Of a stretch of 64,000 bases of DNA, positions 46,111 to 57,159 are shown piece after piece; positions within the stretch are counted from its first letter, which is position 1, and each line of letters starts with the position of its first letter. The position numbers and the translations under genes were made by a program. This DNA is from Cliona cf. orientalis (lineage: Eukaryota; Porifera; Demospongiae; Clionaida; Clionaidae). A model generated the notes under the pieces. That model was not told the origin of the DNA. It saw nothing but the letters and a program-made list of their open reading frames with translations, and ran no database searches. The stretch is from contig OZ005694.1 in NCBI GenBank assembly GCA_963930775.1, positions 2,604,001 through 2,668,000 of the forward strand, given 5' to 3'.

Positions 46111-48032
46111 TCACTGCGTAACAGAGAGAAGATCTTCAACGATATAATCTTGATAGGTTCCTGCTACAATGCCTGCTCCTTGGCTGCTGTGGTAGGCAGA
46201 TGTCCAGCACTTGGTGTCACTGTGAAGATTCTGCTTGGTGAACTTCCACAAGTTCTGTTGTTCCACTGGCACTGGGGGGCGACCAGGCATATGAAGAACA
46301 TGTGCATCCTCATCAATCCTCACTCCATCACCAAAGAACTGACCTATAACAGATAATAATAACTCTCATAGCTAGTCAAAATCCGATGAATAAACGATAG
46401 CATAAGCTATAGCTATTGAGATTATTGAACCAACCAACAACTCCTCCCGATTTCTGTGATGGCACTCTGATATTGTGCCAGTAGAGATCAAGATGGTTGG
46501 TCTTTGTAAACTTGATGGTGAACTCTAGCCCTGTCTCAATAAATTTGAGCTGAACACTAGGGTATCGTGGGGTGTGATTGGATGGAACTTCGAGCATGGT
46601 CAGCTTTCCCTCCTGGAAGGATAACTTCTCGACGGTCTTGGCATCAAACTCGACCCTCTCTCCAATCCTGATCAGCTGATCAGCAGCTATGAACTGGAGT
46701 GTGGTCACACTTTTGCCGTCGTGGTGGACAATAATTCCAATGGAGCCCAGCCAGGTGTTGTCATAACTCGTGTCATCAGGGACAAAGAGGGCATTCATCT
46801 GGAGCTGATTGTTGGAGATGAGATTGAAAACAGTGTTTGTTTGACCCTGGAAGGTGTAGCAGAGCAGAGGTCCTCCAGACAACCTGATGGCAAAGTGTGG
46901 GTCAGAACCTATGAAAGCTTCTTCGTCATCATCTGGAATAAATAGAATACTCGCATTAAATGCAAAATTGATAGTCACAAGTGGGGACACCGGATACAGT
47001 CACCAGTATGCATACGTAGAAAATGTAGATAAAATAAACTCCTGAAATTAGGACACCTCTCCTTTAATTAGACTGTCTGGGAATATAGAGGGGTTCCAAC
47101 ACTTACGACACAAGTTTGGCAACCGCCGCTGTCTAATTTGCTGCTCTCTCCTGAAGCCAAAGGTCAGATCCAGTGGAGAGGCCAGTGGAGCGGCTAGAGG
47201 TTCCCTAAAGCACTGAGGGTATCGATCTCTAGGGCATTCCGAGCATGGCTCTCCAGCCCTGTAAGGACGTTGGTTGCTGAGGTTGGCATCTTCCGGGAAC
47301 CCAGCACCATACACACAGACAAGCATGAATAAGCGATCGATGATCTGGCTGCCTTGTCCATCAACACCAAGATTAGGGTCTCCTACATTGTAGATCTGTT
47401 CAGGGCTACAGACAGATAGGGCACAGCCAATTCCACGTGCCCGGGCCCACACCATCTGCAATGGAGAAGAAAAATTTTAATAGCTAATTATTATCTCTAT
47501 AATAGTCACAGCTATGCTTACATTGAGGTAGTGTTCACAGATGGCACCTTCATCACATTGTCGGGTGAAAAAGTTGTAATATTCATTTTCCTGGTACCAG
47601 TAGACTACCATGGATCCCAGGTTGTTGATAGGGTAGTAGATGTGGTTCTCCCTAGCATAGTGCTGCCTGAAGGGGATTGGGGGCAAGTCGGTGTACTGAA
47701 AGTTACACTGGCATGCATTCACTGCAGCAATGTCAGCCAACTCATTGCTCCACACCTATACATAAGAATCGCAGAATTACGTAAATATACCTAATAATGT
47801 ATATAAAACGTATGGTACTGCTAGTTACCAGTTGTCTCATGTTTGCTGCTGGAGGGTCGACACTAGCTCGGATGGAATTGTGGTAGAAAAGGAGCTCATC
47901 AATATCACTGTCGTTGAGTTCCAGACAAATAGATTTGACCAGTGGTGGCATGAAGAAGCACAGGCCAATACAAATGACTAGCAATAGGTACAGCAAATAC
48001 ATTCTGCTCTGAGCAAGAGTGTGTGGTGTCAT
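46111..48032 (-). CDS. Membrane-anchored CAP domain fused to ITIH heavy-chain C-terminal domain
   Basis: Exons, 5' to 3': 48032-47829, 47755-47522, 47455-47107, 46932-46435, 46343-46111. All are GT-AG and in phase; 505 aa. A hydrophobic segment (residues 11-28) is a signal anchor or signal peptide. Residues about 45-235 are a CAP (CRISP/antigen 5/PR-1) domain: HNSIR with His51, NMRQLVWSNELAD, and CEHYLNMVWARARGIGC with His143, the second CAP histidine. Residues about 265-505 match the C-terminal domain of inter-alpha-trypsin inhibitor heavy chains: SDPHF (Asp273-Pro274), GGVVGQFFGDGVRI, CWTSAYHSSQGAGIV and the ending YQDYIVEDLL. In ITIH1-3 the Asp-Pro bond of DPHF is cut and the Asp is esterified to chondroitin sulphate; that residue pair is conserved here. 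A non-coding first exon ends at 48101 (donor GTAAGC) and splices to 48034. An extracellular matrix role is inferred. I know of no standard protein with this domain pair. Confidence 0.9.
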
Positions 48033-49469
48033 TCTGTAGATGGAGAAATGAGGATTAGCTAGCTTGCACAGATGAAGAAAATGGATGAAATGCAGCTTAC
48101 TGGATGGGAAAAGCGGAGGATGTACGATGATTCTGAGGAACAGTGGGAAATTCTTCCTTGGTTGCCAAGGCCTGGAACCTGCCAAAGTCCGTACCCTTCA
48201 TCTGTTTCAGGCTTCCTTTTATGGCCACAGCTCCCACAGCCCTGGCTGACTGGCTGGCCTAGTCTCCCTCTGCTGTCCCTGCCATGGCCCCATTGCAGAT
48301 GGCCCTATCTGCTTGATCACATGACTCTTTAGAACAAGGTGATGTTTACTGTTCAGCTGTTAGAGCAGTATTGATCCAATTTAGACAAATTATTATCAGG
48401 AGTAGCCAATTAGGAGCACAATAAATGGTTGCTATTAATTTTTGCCTGCTGAAAGAGATAGGTTAATTAGCTTGGCATTTGTGAAATCATGCATTGGACC
48501 CTGAAATAGCTATCTTGTAGCTACAACATTTTCCCTATAGCTAGCTATCTGGATTAACCCTTGTTGTGACTGACTTTGTAGGATGTAATAGCTACCTCAC
48601 ACTTTATCAATAGTGTAACCTAGCCTTGTCCCGGGGCAGGACACTCCCACATTTTCAGTGTGTAAAAACAACTCCCACATTTTCTGTATGTAACACTGAT
48701 AACATAGGTGGCCTGGTGATGAGGCTAGCTAATTATGACTCACTAGCTATATACATGTATGAGAAAAAGAAGCATTGACAATTTTGGGATGCTTCAAATT
48801 TCAATTAAGATCTCATTGATTATAATACTGCATTTTGCTGGTATAGTCTTGGGATGTGGGCAACATAATCAGAGTCAACTTTGCCAGGATAGCTACCATT
48901 GTAGTGCGGCTGGATAGCCATTGGCCTTGAAAAGTCTCTGATCCATCACGCGTGTGTTGGTTTTTCAGTTAGCTTCGGTCCATCGATCACAGATATTCCC
49001 TGCCCTGCCTATCTAACATCAGTAGCTATAATAATAATTGTGGGTGCACTTCCACTATAATTATGAGATCCTCCCAAAATTAATAGTACAGACGATTAGT
49101 CTCTTAAGATTAATCATCGATCAAGGTAGCTAAGCATGCACTGTGTGTGTAAACGATGCTGATTGATTGTATACATGCAGACTCAGTCTGAGTGTGTGTA
49201 TGCTTAAAGTTAATCATAATGATCAACCCACATAGCTGATAAAATAATATTAGCAGTATTATCATGCATGCCTACTTCTTATTCAACAATTATAATTATG
49301 CTTCACTGAATGAAAGGAACAATCAATAACAGTGTACAAGAAACTGATGATATGATTACTACTACAATCATTAATAGCAACAATCATTATCACTACAGTT
49401 CAAGATAGCTATATTATAAGCTCGATACATGTGTGAACTTCAAAATTTTCACTTAAATTGTATAGCTAA
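48033..49469. other. 5' UTR/promoter of the CAP gene, then intergenic sequence
   Basis: 48101 to about 48190 is a probable non-coding exon of the CAP gene. The rest is AT-rich. A short imperfect tandem (ACTCCCACATTTTC) lies at about 48645-48690. No gene seen. Confidence 0.4.
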
Positions 49470-49933
49470 TTAGAATTTCCAACAGATATACAATCCGAAT
49501 TCACCTAAATAGCAGGTTAATCCAGGACAACACGGCTTACTGTAACATGACTTATGAAACTGTGCACATGAGCTTGCCTGTACTTCACCTACAATAATAT
49601 TATGTAGAGATAAGAAGAGTCGCTAGCTATGTAACACATCATTGAGCATCATTAATGTATTATGTATATGGAGTGTCCGGGCCATCCCTACTTATAGAGT
49701 CTACTGATTCTATGATAATAATAATAAATTATTTGATACTCAGGATTCATACTAACTACTGTAGCAGAATAACATATAAATTATGACTTACGGCCATGAT
49801 CTTGCAGCTGATAATCTTCAATTTCATCAAATAGCCTCCTATGCTCACTCTGCGTAAGAGGTCCAGCAGTGACTGCACTAATCAGCACAATCAAAACACA
49901 GAACAATGCAAGCACTTTCTTGGTAGGGCCCAT
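49470..49933 (-). CDS. Secreted inhibitor-cystine-knot (knottin) peptide precursor, two exons
   Basis: Exon 1 is 49933-49792 and exon 2 is 49588-49470. The intron (49791-49589) has GTAAGT and TTGTAG ends and is phase 1; 86 aa in all. Residues 1 to about 24 are a signal peptide (MGPTKKVLALFCVLIVLISA). Residues about 25-54 are an acidic propeptide-like stretch. The C-terminal 32 residues have the knottin spacing C55-x6-C62-x4-C67-C68-x4-C73-x9-C83. Demosponges are known to make ICK peptides (asteropsin type), and the fold is also common in toxins, protease inhibitors and antimicrobials; nothing here tells which, so toxicity is not claimed. A TATA box lies 72 bp upstream of the ATG. Too short for ordinary ORF calling, but splice sites, signal peptide and Cys spacing all agree. 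Confidence 0.85.
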
Positions 49934-50004
49934 GATAACTTAATTGATGATTGATGGCGAGGTCTTTAAACTGTTATTCCTCCCTCTGGAAAGAGTTAGG
50001 GCCA

Positions 50005-50011
50005 TTTTATA
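50005..50011 (-). promoter_or_regulatory. TATA box of the knottin gene
   Basis: Reads TATAAAA on the minus strand. A start site near 49978 would leave a 5' UTR of about 45 bp. Confidence 0.6.
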
Positions 50012-50498
50012 ATAATATTATTATTCCGGTATATCAATACCAGCCAGACAGCATACAGTTAACTTGATAGTTTTAGGGCGTGATATTATAGCTGTGCAGC
50101 TATAATAATAATATTATAATGGTATACTTATTATACTCAATGAAAACTGAGATGTTACTGTCATCCAAATGAATAGATTAGCTACCTCTTTTCTATAAAT
50201 TTTAATAGTGGATAGTATCAGAGAATAATAATACTATCATTCACATTTCAATTAAACCAGCTTTGAGTATAGCTTGCAGATCATATAATTGAAGCTTCCA
50301 ACAAGTGATATTTGAATAACGGGCAATGTTTCATAGTAAATTCAAAAAATACAGCTGGACACAGGCAACGAGCAGCTATGAAGATTTTTTCCAAGTAGCC
50401 TGTCGTAGCTTAGTCATGATTCTGTTACTAATTAAGCATGACATTTTGCTTGTTATTAACATTATTATGGCCCCTCCTGCTCCAAGTAGGGGTATACT
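50012..50498. other. Non-coding AT-rich spacer
   Basis: No gene seen; several ATAATATTAT palindromes. Confidence 0.4.
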
Positions 50499-50574
50499 AT
50501 AGGGGATTTGACAATGATCATTTCAATTGCCCCATGATCGGAGCAATAATATTATTTGAAGTCAAATCCCCTAT
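50499..50574. repeat. 76-bp foldback element
   Basis: ATAGGGGATTTGA at 50499 returns inverted as TCAAATCCCCTAT ending at 50574. The loop is non-coding. It could be a minimal MITE; no clear target duplication was seen. Confidence 0.65.
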
Positions 50575-52670
50575 TCAGTAGCTACCTAATATATCCTAGG
50601 GGAATATAGGGTAAGTTTGATTGCATTCATGCTGCTTGTTATAACATGGCAACCATAGTCTCGTGAGCCACACCCTCTACTTCATGAATAATTTACATTA
50701 ATGTGCACGGAAAAATCAAACACCCCATGCTAGGTCCAGTTTCTCCTGTAAAAAACTCCTTGGTACCCTTCGGCTTTCACATGCATGGAAGGGGGATAGT
50801 GGGGCATGCCGTTGACAGCTGCATTAAAGGAGCAGCCATATATGGGTGGGTTCATCACTTTCACTGATAATTAGCTACCAATCCATGCTGTTGAGCTATA
50901 TAGCACCACCTCAGATCAAAACTGTGGGTGAGATACATACGTGATAGCTATCTGTGTTTGCACCATTGCCACATGGAAAAGACAAGTTGGGAAAGGTCCA
51001 CTAGTTTGCATCTCAGTCTGATATCTCAGTAGCTAGCTAGCTATAGCTACATCATGGCTACGTTTATAGCTACATCAATCGATCCTTGCTTGTGTAGCTA
51101 GGTATGTATTATTTTTTGATACTGATTTCGAGGTGCATTAAATTATTAGTATGATATGTACTATGTTAAATTTGGGATGTTCCAAAGAGTATAGTGCCAA
51201 ATTAAAAATCAATAATAATATTACCTGTTATACTATAGCTATGCATGGGCACCATAAATAGCTAGAGTGTTCTCTGGTGTTAATATCATAATATTATGAG
51301 AAATCATGAATTGATGCAGTAACAACTAATATTATATATTGTAAGCTGCTTGGTGCCTTAGCGTAGCTATATTCTTGAATCGGCAACAGTGTTTGAAAAC
51401 AAACAATTTTTCGCAGCCTCAGTCATAGCTAGAGGACCTAGCTACAGCCTGCAGGGGCTTTTGTTATCTAATATTATAAAGGATTTCCTACAGATGATGC
51501 TTAGCCTCATTCGATCAATTTAAATTCTCAAAGTAGCTATTAAATTTCGAAGTTAATCTGAGGAATTTGTTTCCCGATGCCGCGATACGCGCATGCGTAG
51601 TGTGTGTGCGTGTGTACACGTGCGCAATCGTATATGAACTTTGAACCACGCACACGCATGCAAGGGAGAGGTGTGGTTGTGCTGAGCACGAGACCAGGTT
51701 AGCAACATGCAGGTCCTGAGAATTGCAGTTGTTACCCCGCACGCAAGTGTGCGTCCTCCTGATGGTCTGTTCCTCTTCTGTGGAGGCAGCCACAGATTTT
51801 ATCTATGATGGAAACTTCAGAGATCAGCCGCACGCAAACGGTTAATTGGTGGGTGTGGTCGTACATACTATTCAAATCGAATCGCACTATATGTACCGGG
51901 AAGGCCCGCGACCTTTGACCTCACGTTAATCCCTTCTGGGCGCAAAATGCGGAGGAAGAGCTGGAAGTACCATGGATTTAATATGGAAGTACCAATTTGT
52001 TGTATGCGATTTTCATACTTAAATACTACAATTTAGAAGTCTAAAATTTAAAGAACTTAGGAGATTATTCTGAGGTCGTGTGTATTTTAAACATTGAATT
52101 AACACTTGCCTGTTGTGTAGGAGAATAATATTCTCACAATAGTTCAGTAGCTAATCATTTTCATGTAACTTGGATCAGTATGGAAGGCTAGACTATAATA
52201 TTACATGTATAATTATAGCCACGCTCAGTACTTTAGTGCACGCTGAATCGGGTGCAATTTGTAAGCATATAGTATACCTCATTGCACCAGATGTATTTCC
52301 AAGCGTTGTGTATAGTATAGGAAGGCAGTAATTCAGTATCATACCCTGCAAATTATACAAATCACATTCAAACAACCTCAGGCGACACTGAACAAGCATC
52401 TAACCTAGACTCACTTTATTAAATAAGGTCAAGCTCATAGATTCTGAAGTGGTTCACTTGTTTATAATAGTGTACCCAAGTCTCCAACTTTGACACCATC
52501 ATGCTGCTACACTGGTACACCCAACTGTGTTCCGTTTATAGCCTCTGTGGAGTGATAATTTGTAATTATTGTAGCTACATATTGTGCATGATGGACCCAA
52601 TAATTATTGTCAAAAATATTAATTTTAGTGATAATTATTATACTTAATCACGATTGATGACTATACCGTA
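50575..52670. other. Non-coding region
   Basis: No gene supported on either strand. The open frame at 51515-51793 (minus) overlaps a fragment of the ACCCCGC repeat (about 51735). AT-rich simple sequence dominates. Confidence 0.4.
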
Positions 52671-53220
52671 CCCTCGCGAAGGAGGGCCCACTACGGAATA
52701 TGCCCCCCCCCCCCCCCCCCCCCCCCCCCACCTTAGTGCTCAATTTCCTGCTAAGGTGCGCCCATGTGTAGCTGCCCTTGAAAATACAGCTCAAGTGGCT
52801 GATTTATGATGATTGAACTTCGAATAGTCTATATGTAAGATCGATAAGTAACCTGCCCTGCCAAACAGCTGTACAACTAAGCCGAGCTAGCTTTATGCCA
52901 TGTTTCAGTGCAAACGAATGATCGTGCACGGCTAGCGATCGTAATCACGCCCACTTAATACGGCTATTGCTATACCGTCAACGACATACGATGAAGCACG
53001 GCCCGATAGCCAGCCGCCCTCGCTCTTGATTGGTATTCGTGCTTGAATATGGCTGAAATCAATGGTAGCCACTGCTACTAGCTATTCGAAATATGAAGGG
53101 TAACTTACCTGGGCTCTCTTTCGCGTCTAAATGCGATACTGATACCTCGAATATCGGCCCATCCCCCAATCTTGGCCCAATGTGTAAGGTGCACCGCCCA
53201 TGGGCCCTCTTTCGCGAGGG
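52671..53220. mobile_element. MITE with CCCTCGCGAA ends, TA target site, internal poly(C)
   Basis: The left end CCCTCGCGAAGGAGGGCCCA (52671-52690) is inverted at 53201-53220 (TGGGCCCTCTTTCGCGAGGG). TA on both sides (52669-52670 and 53221-53222). A run of 27 C starts 12 bp inside the left end (52703-52729). Confidence 0.85.
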
Positions 53221-53768
53221 TACACCAAAGCCAATCATGAATGGAAGGTAGTGCTTTTCAATCATTCTTCTACTAGGAGTGTTGGAACTGCATGGTATGC
53301 CTTCCAAGACTGGTGACTTGAAGTTCAATCTCTGATCCGTTCATGATAGGCTCCTTTTCTGTTCATTCACATGTGACTCCAAGATTGGCTGGAGTTCTGA
53401 TAAGTTGGTTCATATAAGTTGATTCATGCAGATAGCTAGCAACCGAAAATGATGTCACTTCAAGTTGGTTCATATAAGATTTGAACACCCTCATGATCAG
53501 ATAAGGCACTTTGCTTTCTTCCCTTAACTTCGAGCCATAAACGTCTAAATAAGCACCTTCCTCTCTGTTGGCTATCTATGGATCAGCTGCTCTCCTATCA
53601 CACGCTGCAGACATGCCAATTCTGTTAAATTGCTCATCAAAGCCAGCTGCAGAGGTGATGTTCTGGTGCATCCACTTTGTTGCATGCAAAACTTGCCGCA
53701 TTTTGAGCGCTGAAGGGGTTAACGCGAGGTCAAAGCTCGCGGGCCGTCTCGGTACATAGTGCGATTCA

Positions 53769-53774
53769 TATAAA
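53769..53774 (+). promoter_or_regulatory. TATA box of the Cys-rich/FN3 gene
   Basis: TATAAA in a GC-rich stretch. A start site near 53800 would give a 5' UTR of about 165 bp before the ATG at 53965. Confidence 0.55.
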
Positions 53775-53964
53775 TCCCGGTCAGAATGGGTCGGGGCTCG
53801 CAGAATAAAGGTGCTTCGGAATTTGCAACAGCACTCAGAGAAAAAGCAACTGAGATTGAAGTGTAGGAGTCAGACGCTGACCATCTAACAGTGCTGCGAT
53901 ATCGTGTGAATTTCTACTGACCTGATCAGCATCCAGCAGCTAACGTTCGATCCTTTCTTGGCGA

Positions 53965-56900
53965 ATGATGCGGACTTTTGTCGTGCAGTGTCTTATATTA
54001 TCACTGGCCGCTCTCGTGTCCACGGCGTACGGGACAAGTTCGAGTAGCTGTCAGCCGGAGAGAAGCCGCTTTGAACTGCTACCTTGGACGAGTGAACGAG
54101 ATGCTTCCAACTATGCCCGTTGCCACGTGTCTTGCGTGGAGAAGGTACGTCCATAACAGTTAGTCTAGTATCATACCATAGCGGCTGAGTACCATTCGTC
54201 TCGTCTGAGTGAGCGCGTAGGAAGTCACGAGCACGTAGCACTAGTATAATACACAAGCCTAAGGCCAATCGGACTACATTGTTAGTTTCTCAATAGATAA
54301 GTTAGACTACGTGTGCGTAGTCTACGTTATCTATGGTTTCTCGTCCACCCGTTTAATATTTCTATGTGGGCGGGCGGTCATTATTCATTAACCCGCGGCG
54401 CATGCGCGAGGGGTCTGCTGATCTTGCATGCACGTGGTACTATTACGTAATGCTGTGCAATCGGTATTAATATTGTTTGTGCATTCTTATGGTTACTCTC
54501 CACAATACCAACAGTGCTGCTGGCTTACAAAATTTGCAACAATATTATGATGTAGACTAGCTGTAGTCCATCACTATTATTTCTTTAACAGCTAGTGCAA
54601 TAAATCTCACAGCGCTGAGGGTTTTGTACCAATAGTGTTCATTATTCAATATTATGGCATTTTGAGGGTGTGATTTCCTGGAACCGTCCAAATAATTAGC
54701 AAAAAAGAGGTGTGGCTGGTGTTTCAAGGCAATAATGAAGGCAGATGCAGTAGGTTAAAACAGACGTGGGAGGTGACGAGAAACCTAACATTCAAGTTTA
54801 TGTGGCCTAATCCCCCAGTGCCATGTCTCTGCATTGTAGTTTAAGAGAGCTAGCTACTAAGTACTAGCCAGTACGATATTAATTTTATGTGAGTTCCATC
54901 AAATATCATGCACACACCATATCCAGTATATTCAAGATGTAGATCGTCAAAGGGTGAGTATTATTTTGTTGGAGACCTCTACATGTAAGTAAGCATGTGC
55001 CATAGTCACCTTGGTTGAAAAGGTGAATGCTCTGATCAAGTTTGCAGATACAATTTGGTGGCCCACTGTACTATAATTATGTGTGCGGCCAAGTAGCCAC
55101 TCCCCTCTCTATTGAAGCATGATATAAACAGCTAAAGCTGGTGATTCAATTTGAAGACAAATTGCACATTGAAACCAAGCATTCATGACAATTAATAAGT
55201 CACTTATTATCAGTCATACATACATCTCTAGCACCCGTAAAACATCAAAGCAGGAGATACCTTAATTGGTAGCTAATGTTATTTAAGGTGATGGATAATA
55301 ATTCATACTGATAGTGATATAGGATGCACTGTATATTCCCTCCAAAAGTAGTGGTAATGTTGCACATATTCTCTGAAGACTCAGCTTGTACACGTAGTTG
55401 CTAATTACTTGAACTCCACTTGTTGGAAGGCAACAATTAGTAACTACAGATCTGATTGGCTCTCCTCTCTATAGCTATGTATAGCTTCATCCCTTACTTC
55501 GTCCATACAGGCCCCTTCCCAGCTTTCAGAGTGCAACACTGATTGATTTGAAAAAGCTGCATGGGAATAGCTAAGCCTGAGGTGTCTTAATCAAAGAGAT
55601 TTTGTTATTAATTGATAATTTCCATGTAGCTGGAAAGATGCATCCGGCTGATTAATTAACGGAAGAGTACATGTCCTCTTTTCTGGGGTAGTTAATTTCA
55701 TGTAGCTAGATCCTAATTATAGAAAGTTTCTTGTGTGCTTTAAAGAAATATCGCATACATGTACATGTAGCTATGTACATTTAAGCATCGGATTGCAGAG
55801 GTTCCATTGCTTAGTGTCATATAATTTTGCACTTGTAAATATTCACCTCGCTGGTCTGGTGCATACACCCTCCAGTGGCTAAGATCATCAGCCAAGGCAA
55901 GAGGTGGAGAGCAGCCATAGCAGTGCTTGCCCTAGCTATCAGAGCACCAGAATGACACACTAATTGAGTTATACTTTGTTATGGTCAAAAGAGTGCATCA
56001 ATGCATCCGTGAATCCCTAGCTATCCAGCCTATCTTATAGCCTATACAGTCTCTGCATAATATTGTATCCCCCAGAAATCGCTTCCTGAAATTGTTATCT
56101 ATGCTTCCCCACTCCCCCCCCCCCCCCCCCCCCCACCAACTCCTCTTCTGGTTTACTTTTCAAATCTTGTAGCTAATATGAATGCAAATTGAGTAACCAA
56201 GTGCTTCAAGTGATTTCACTTAATTTGAACTAAGGCCACTGTAACTTAAATACTTGTTTCCCGTCCTCTCCTATGCCTGGAGAGCATGCGGGCGGGCGGT
56301 CATTATTCATTATTCATTATGTATGAATATCATTATGTAACCACTAAACCTTGCCCACTTCCTGTGGTTTACAAGGAGCATGACTAGCTGGCTTGCTATA
56401 GCAATGCATAATGAATTCTGAGGCGGCTACAAAATAAGCATGCGGGCGGGTGACGGGAAACAAGGAATCAAGTTACAGTGGCCTAATGTTGATGATTTTA
56501 GGAAGGTTTAGGTTTGTGAGTTCTAAGAAGCCTCTAGACCACTGTTTATAGGTGGCTCATTCCAAGTGTAGTGATATAGAAGCACGCTGTGGCTTCTAGG
56601 AAGTGGAAAGTGTTTGCATAAGAATTTTACCCGTCACAGTACAGGGGCGTGTCCAGGATTTGAGGAAGGTAGGTGCTGAGCCAAACGCGCGCGGAGCGCG
56701 CGCGCAAAATTTTTAGCCACGCCCCCAAAACGTTGACCACGCCCATCATTAACGCGTTCTTGAAGACAGCTTGATGACAAAGAAGGCTGTTTTAGGCCTA
56801 GTAGCAACGAGAAACTGCCGTTTAGAGCGAGTCCAGTAAGTTTGTTGTTGGCCTTAGCTACCAGTTGTTGCTTATCAGTAACAATAGTTGTCACACAGCA

Positions 56901-57081
56901 ACTAAGTTGGCTGTTGTGCCAGACCTTAGGGGGGTGCTCCAGCCCCCTGAGCCCCCCGCTGGACACGCCCCTGCAGTATAGTATATGGCTTTGGTTTATT
57001 TTGTTTCAAGGGATCAATGCACGACAAGCTGCTAGTGTTTCATGCGTTGATGCATAGTCTTGCATGATCTCTCTCTCTTTC

Positions 57082-57159
<78 letters not shown>

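Larger units (their letters stand above)
54262..54807. mobile_element. MITE, AGGCC family, copy 3, carrying two nested insertions
   Basis: Inverted ends AGGCCAATCGGACTACATTG and the inverse ending GTGGCCT; TA on both sides (54260-54261 and 54808-54809). It is colinear with the 248-bp copy at 42526 except for two inserts with their own target duplications (54292-54336 and 54391-54637). Removing inserts and duplicated bases leaves 241 bp, close to the reference length. Confidence 0.9.

Noticed and set aside
45955..46356. 133-codon plus-strand open frame
   Set aside because: Antisense to the last exon of the CAP/ITIH gene, which has clear family motifs.
51515..51793. 92-codon Cys-containing open frame (minus)
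   Set aside because: Overlaps a dispersed-repeat fragment, ends in CA-rich sequence, and has no signal peptide or exon partners.
53059..53328. 89-codon minus-strand open frame
   Set aside because: Spans the right end of the 52671-53220 MITE; no splice sites or motifs.
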